From assembly GCF_011927835.1 (NCBI RefSeq), contig NZ_JAATJH010000004.1, forward strand, positions 173,656 through 237,655: a stretch of DNA of 64,000 bases, written 5' to 3'. The notes under the pieces are model-generated. The model saw only the letters and a program-made list of their open reading frames with translations. It did not search any database and was not told where the DNA came from. Of this stretch, positions 60,127 through 64,000 are shown in pieces; position 1 is the stretch's first letter; each line of letters begins with the position of its first letter. This stretch comes from Neolewinella antarctica. Its GTDB lineage: Bacteria; Bacteroidota; Bacteroidia; Chitinophagales; Saprospiraceae. A program made the position numbers and the translations under genes.

Positions 60127-60690
60127 TACGGTTGGTAATGTGGGTTCTTGCTCAAGTGCATTGAGTACCAACTCTTCTCGCATATGATCAGCAATATCCC
60201 AACCCACTATATTCTTTGTGAACACATCTTGGAAGGTCGCTAAAAAAGCAAACTTCCCATTCACTAAGGGCAGGTAGGTAATATCACCAACGTAAACTTC
60301 ATCCGACACCAAAGTTGTTTCCCCCTCCAGTAATAGATTGGGTCTGCGCCTTAGGTTCGGGTGTGTTTGAGTCGTCTTAGGAACGAACGATTTAGGCTGA
60401 ATTGCCCGTAACTCATGGTCTGCTAACACCGTCCGTACCGTCTGACGACCAGCTAGGATACCTTCATCAGCTAACTCTGAAACGAGGCGGCGCGTACCAT
60501 ACCGGCGCTTATGGAGGAGAAACGCAGTGATAATTTTTTGACTGGCCTCACTTTGTGGAGATGTGACCGAATCGCGTTCGAAACGGTCGTAGTAGCTACT
60601 TCTGCTAACACTCATCAACTCACAAAGTAAGGTGATAGAGTGAGCATCTTCTTGACTTTTAATAAACCGGTAGCGGTCTAATCGAGGCGG
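60127..60690 (-). pseudogene. IS3 OrfB transposase, C-terminally truncated
   Basis: Begins with RYRFIKSQEDAHSITLLCEL and the helix SVSRSSYYDRF, then the HTH_21-type KRRYGTRRLVSELADEG and the rve integrase start VGDITYLPLVNGKFAFLATF, whose Asp is the first DDE residue. After HMREELVLNALEQ the IS sequence is lost and the frame runs into the hydratase gene antisense. The second Asp and the Glu are absent, so it is not functional. Confidence 0.85.
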
Positions 60691-60956
60691 CTGAAAATGC
60701 TCAAGGCTTTTTTTAAAATCTCGTTCTCTTCGCGCAAACGCTTCATCTCTTTACGCAGCTGACGAGTCTCCGAAGATGGACCTGCGGGGACTCCCTTAGA
60801 CTGTTTCTTCCATCGGTGAAGTAGACTTTGCCTGACCCCTAACGAGGTCGCCTATTCTGTCACCGAGCGGCCTTGTTCCATCTGACGGATCGCTTCGGCT
60901 TTGAAGGTCGCATCGTACTTTCGATACTTCTTCTTTGTATTCGCTTCTTGTTTCAT
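60678..60956 (-). pseudogene. IS3 OrfA transposase, with internal TAG
   Basis: Encodes KKKYRKYDATFKAEAIRQME, then GRSVTE, an in-frame TAG, ATSLGVRQSLLHRWKKQ (the HTH) and a leucine-rich coiled end LRKEMKRLREENEILKKAL. The TAG stands inside the HTH where the family has Val or similar. Without readthrough it yields only 35 residues. Confidence 0.85.
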
Positions 60957-61003
60957 TGGACTGAAAATTACAAAAATTTCCTGTCCGGTATTTCAGGACC
61001 ATC

Positions 61004-61168
61004 TCAGGATTCTCTTTTAGGGGCGATCCAATAGTCGTTAGTTGCCATGAATTGCCACTGACAGTTGTTGCACTGGTAGCGCTGTCTTCCATAGTGAGTG
61101 TGGCCGTACATAATTATCTTTCCATTCGTGCAGTCTGGGCAAGTGAGCATTCTTTTTTGTTCTGTCAT
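61004..61168 (-). pseudogene. IS1-like InsA zinc-finger remnant
   Basis: Minus-strand ORF of 54 codons: MTEQKRMLTCPDC, then GHTHYGRQRYQCNNCQWQF. Two CxxC pairs and the QRYxC segment match InsA/IS1 zinc-ribbon proteins. Its 3' end is cut where the IS3 element begins (about 61006), and its stop TGA comes from the IS3 end. The rest of the IS1-like element is not seen. Confidence 0.7.
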
Positions 61169-61221
61169 CTTTAAGAGCGCGTATAAAACTATGATTTCTA
61201 CTATGAGTTAGCAAACGGCCG

Positions 61222-62052
61222 TCAGTGTGTTTTGAAAGTCGCCAAACTCAACAAAACATAACCCAGCAGTACGCTCGGTTGACCGACAGCCAGTAGGAGC
61301 AAGTTAAGACACACCTGCCTACTGGGCGTAAGTGTAAGTGTAAGTATGAGCTGCGAGAGAGCTTCAATGCCATCCTCTAGTTGGGCGCGTACGGACTGTT
61401 AGTGGCGCAATCTGGATCGCCAATTCCCGCCCTGGAAGTTGGTAGACTACTACTTCAGTAAGTGGTCAAGGGACCATACCTTAGACAAGCTAAACGATGC
61501 CCTAAATTGCCAGGAACGACAGCTGATCCTGGGACGCGAGTGTACACTAAGTCTGTTAATGGTTGACACTCAGAGTGTTCGTTTGCTGCCTCGGATCGGC
61601 CGTGCCCAGGGTTCTCGACGGGGGTAAACGTAAGAATAGTATCCTCACCAATACCCGGGGGCGTATCTGGCGGGTTGAAGTTCATACGGCTAACGTCCAC
61701 GACGGGGTAGTGGGCCCGGACCTAATCTATCCTGATTTCGCCGCTCAGCTATTCCGGGCCATAAAGCTACTAGCGGATAGTGCATACATCGGACAGTTTG
61801 TCGAGTTGAAGGGCCGTCTCGGTACGGTAGTTTTCGAGTGTCCCGTACGTGATCCGCAGCCGAAGGGCTTTGTAATTGAGGCTAAGCGCTGGATGGTAGA
61901 ATAATCGCTCGCCTGGTGGAACTGGTATCGCAGAATAATCAAGAATTACGAGCGAACGGTAGAAAATTCTGCGGCCTTCGCACTAACGGCTAATTCGGAG
62001 ATGTTCTATCGTCAACTGCTAGTTTGGCTCCTTGAAATATTTAGACACGCTC
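61222..62052 (+). mobile_element. Degenerate IS5-family element
   Basis: Imperfect terminal repeats GTGTGTTTTGAAAG (left) and GAGCGTGTCTAAA (right, on minus) bound a decayed transposase. Inside, the IS5 transposase can be read only with several frame changes and stops. Confidence 0.7.
61272..62040 (+). pseudogene. IS5-type transposase, multiply disrupted
   Basis: Pieces in different frames read ARLTDSQ*EQVKTHLPTGRK, ELRESFNAIL*, WRNLDRQFPPWKLVDYYFSK, RECTLSLLMVDTQSVRLLPR (first Asp of DDE), DGGKRKNSILTNTRGRIWRV, then HTANVHDGVVGPDLIYPD, LLADSAYIGQFVELK (second Asp), KGFVIEAKRWMVE* and SLAWWNWYRRIIKNYERTVE. At least four stops and two frameshifts separate them. Not functional. Confidence 0.85.
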
Positions 62053-62134
62053 TAAGATATTGATCTCATTCAGACTGCTGATTTTGATTAGTTAGACCAT
62101 TACTTCTGATACTTTGCCAAACCATTTATGTGAT

Positions 62135-62162
62135 TTTGTTAAAGAGTAGAGTGTTAAGTTTG
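62135..62162 (+). promoter_or_regulatory. Promoter-like sequence before the methyltransferase gene
   Basis: TTTG at 62135-62138 and TAAGTTTG at 62155-62162 with a 16-bp spacer, short against the usual 19-20. The ATG is at 62196. Confidence 0.4.
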
Positions 62163-62195
62163 CATCTACAGTCTCAATGATAAACAATCAAATTA

Positions 62196-63035
62196 ATGAC
62201 TCTGCGTTCATTCTACTATAAATTAACTCCTGGCCAAAGGCTGTGGGTACGTAAAATGTTTTACCTGCCACTAGATCTCTATGAGACCCTGTTCCAGACG
62301 AAAGGTGAAATGATGCCTTCCAGGGGTGACATATATACCGGTTCTGGAAACTTTCTGAAGAATGGAGAGATTCAGGTTGGCCAACTCCGAGAGTACTTGG
62401 AACTCCAAGTTGATGACGCGGTACTAGATATTGGTAGTGGTATCGGTAGAACGGCCATACCGTTGACTACTTATCTAAGCAGTAAGGGGGACTATGAGGG
62501 TTTTGATGTAGTACAAAAGGGGGTGAATTGGTGTAAAGATCACTTAACGACTCGGTTTCCAAACTTTCGCTTCCAGTATGTTCCCCTCCACAACGATCTT
62601 TACAATAATTCTACGGGGCAAGCCAGCAATTTTACCTTTCCTTATCCTGAACAAAAATTTGACAAGGCCTTTTTATTTTCCGTATTTACCCACATGATGG
62701 TAGAGGAGATAGATAATTACCTAGCTGAGATTGATCGAGTATTAAAACAAAACGGTAGTTGTTTAGCCACTTTCTTCCTCTATAATGAAGATAATGAGGA
62801 CATGATATCTACCCAAAAAGGTTTTAAATTTCCCTGGCTCAAGGATGGCTATCGATTGCTCAACGAGGAAGTAAAATCAGCAAATATTGCGATCAGTGAG
62901 CTTACACTCGAGCAGTTACTATGTGGTAAAAATTTAATGGTTGACAGAATTATTGAAGGATACTGGAAGGAACATATAGGTAAGACCGGGGCGAATGATT
63001 TTCAAGATATTGTGGTTTTTAGAAGAAAAGAGTAA
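62196..63035 (+). CDS. Class I SAM-dependent methyltransferase
   Basis: A soluble 279-residue methyltransferase. Motif I is AVLDIGSGIGRTAIPLTTYL near residue 85-105, motif II EGFDVVQKGVNWCKDH, and the motif IV-V region FDKAFLFSVFTHMMVEEIDN. It starts TLRSFYYKLTPGQRLWVRKM. Similar proteins occur in glycan and secondary-metabolite clusters; the substrate is unknown. It is AT-richer than the core genes and lies between IS remnants, so it was probably imported. Confidence 0.88.
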   Translation: MTLRSFYYKLTPGQRLWVRKMFYLPLDLYETLFQTKGEMMPSRGDIYTGSGNFLKNGEIQVGQLREYLELQVDDAVLDIGSGIGRTAIPLTTYLSSKGDYEGFDVVQKGVNWCKDHLTTRFPNFRFQYVPLHNDLYNNSTGQASNFTFPYPEQKFDKAFLFSVFTHMMVEEIDNYLAEIDRVLKQNGSCLATFFLYNEDNEDMISTQKGFKFPWLKDGYRLLNEEVKSANIAISELTLEQLLCGKNLMVDRIIEGYWKEHIGKTGANDFQDIVVFRRKE

Positions 63036-63102
63036 TAATAGAGTTGTTTGTGGCTAAGTGACTGATTGTCAGCAGCAGCTATCTTAGCACCAAAATACAA
63101 CT

Positions 63103-64000
63103 ATGGCCATTAGCTACCAATCAATTCGAACGCAACGATAGTGGAGAGCCGCAACGGGCTTGACTCAAAAGCAATTTGAAGAGCTCACGCTAGCTTTTGC
63201 TAAAACCTACGAAGAATTTCATGAAAGTACGTTACAGGAGCAGTTGAGCGAACGCACTGACGAGCCTAAATTTAAGACGTACGAAGACATTCTCTTCTTC
63301 GTTCTCTACACCCTTAAAAGTGGACTAACCTATGACTTGCTCGCCCTAAGTTTTGACTTGTCCATCTCGGTTGCCTTTGAAAAGCAGGCGGTCGGGGTGA
63401 GACTTCTACAGATGACTTTACAGCAGGATGGGCATCTACCACAACGACAATTTGATTCACTCAAAGATTTAGAAAAACAACTTAAGGGTCATGACGAACT
63501 ACTCATCGATGGCACGGAGCAAAGGAGACAACGACCTGTAAATCAGGATGATCAGAAAGAAGACTATTCGGGTAAAAAAAAGCCCACACGATAAAAAGCA
63601 CTATTATTTCAACACCAGAACGAAAGATCTTATACGTAAGTCATCCCTACTGTGGCAGTGTCCACGATTACGCAATGGTGAAAGATGAATTTGATCCTGA
63701 ACGAGCGGACTGGTTCAAAAACAAGGAGATGTGGATTGATTTAGGCTACCTAGGATTTGAAAAGGATTATGGAAGCAAAAGCTTGAGTATTCCGATTAAG
63801 CGACCACGGCGTAAGCAGAAAACCGATCCTAAAATCGAGTTCACGGAGGAACAGAAAACGCATAACAAAGCAGTAAGCTCAAAACGAATTTATGTGGAAC
63901 ATGCTATCGGAGGAATGAAACGATATCGGTTCCTGTCTGACCGTCTTAGATGTCGAGATGCTAATTTTTATTCCGTAGTCCTAGGCGTATGTGCTGGACT
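63103..64000 (+). pseudogene. IS5/DDE_4-type transposase, disrupted and cut by window edge
   Basis: The frame opens at ATG 63103 (MAISYQSIRTQR), meets TAG at 63139-63141, then continues WRAATGLTQKQFEELTLAFA with TFDLSISVAF-like HTH text and ELLIDGTEQRRQRP (first Asp of DDE). At about 63575 a GGT-A8-G run precedes a -1 shift into HTIKSTIISTPERKILYVSH, SVHDYAMVKDEFD (second Asp) and RIYVEHAIGGMKRYRFL (Glu). A programmed -1 shift on A AAA AAG is plausible here. The 3' end lies beyond 64000. The TAG suggests it is inactive unless translation starts at TTG 63160. Confidence 0.75.

Larger units (their letters stand above)
60127..61006 (-). mobile_element. Truncated IS3-family insertion sequence
   Basis: Contains OrfA and the N-terminal half of OrfB with the usual A7G slippery site between them (minus strand of 60708-60714). 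The left end lies near 61006, where the sequence begins TGAGATGGTCCTGAAATACC. The right half, including the C-terminal catalytic region and right inverted repeat, is missing: the sequence stops at the hydratase gene. Confidence 0.8.

Noticed and set aside
43302-63141. Recurrent TAG codons inside the AbiF-type gene and several transposases, which could suggest amber recoding
   Set aside because: TAG also ends intact genes here (PfkB kinase, GNAT, zwf, enoyl-CoA hydratase), and the interrupted genes are mostly IS remnants with frameshifts too. Mutation is the simpler explanation.

Overview
The window looks like a chromosomal piece of a moderately GC-rich Bacteroidota, most like the Saprospiria (Lewinella/Neolewinella type). 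Evidence: two proteins with type IX secretion (T9SS) C-terminal sorting domains, Bacteroidota-style promoters (TTTG, about 20 bp, TAnnTTTG) in front of rpmH and elsewhere, few Shine-Dalgarno sequences, Bacteroidota families (DUF5117-type zinc metalloprotease, DUF1206, DUF2141, DUF5996), and a mevalonate-type HMG-CoA synthase. The genus is inferred from gene content, not from a marker comparison.
1-19,950 is mostly core: a partial bioF, a PfkB kinase, tRNA-Asn, pnuC, an AI-2E family permease, HMG-CoA synthase, an MFS transporter, pdxH, clpX and clpP, smpB, a lytic transglycosylase, an msrB/msrA pair split by one in-frame TGA, purS with pssA, a ParE-type toxin-antitoxin pair, and pdxA. 19,950-40,820 carries an RND/MMPL exporter, a predicted lipoprotein methyltransferase, dacB, a 1463-residue T9SS-exported trypsin-like protease with three tandem modules, rpmH, purA, an AT-rich thioredoxin-like lipoprotein, thiL, a rhomboid protease, a large zinc metalloprotease, a DUF192 protein and ribA.
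40,820-43,600 is an accessory island: a possible PD-(D/E)XK protein, a possible uracil-DNA-glycosylase-like protein, and an AbiF/AbiD-type HEPN gene. The HEPN gene is preceded by a structured, terminator-like element and broken by one amber codon. 43,750-59,240 holds an ATP-grasp enzyme, a secreted Hcp-like protein next to a T9SS cargo, trmB, an HNH nuclease pair, an AraC/pirin cluster followed by MliC-like, DUF5996, DoxX and DIP1984 genes, a GNAT protein, and divergent zwf and rpiB. After an enoyl-CoA hydratase gene, 60,127-64,000 is a graveyard of IS3, IS1-like and IS5-type remnants around a methyltransferase gene.
The intergenic DNA is unusually rich in repeats: inverted pairs of hairpin elements, nested palindromes, six arrays of an AGACT/AGACC-type repeat, a dispersed GC-rich promoter-linked motif, and a 40-bp perfect inverted repeat. 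Two genes (pnuC, msrA) have coding sequence that can only be entered through CTG or another non-standard start. A promoter-hairpin pair at 4,635-4,782 suggests an unannotated small RNA.
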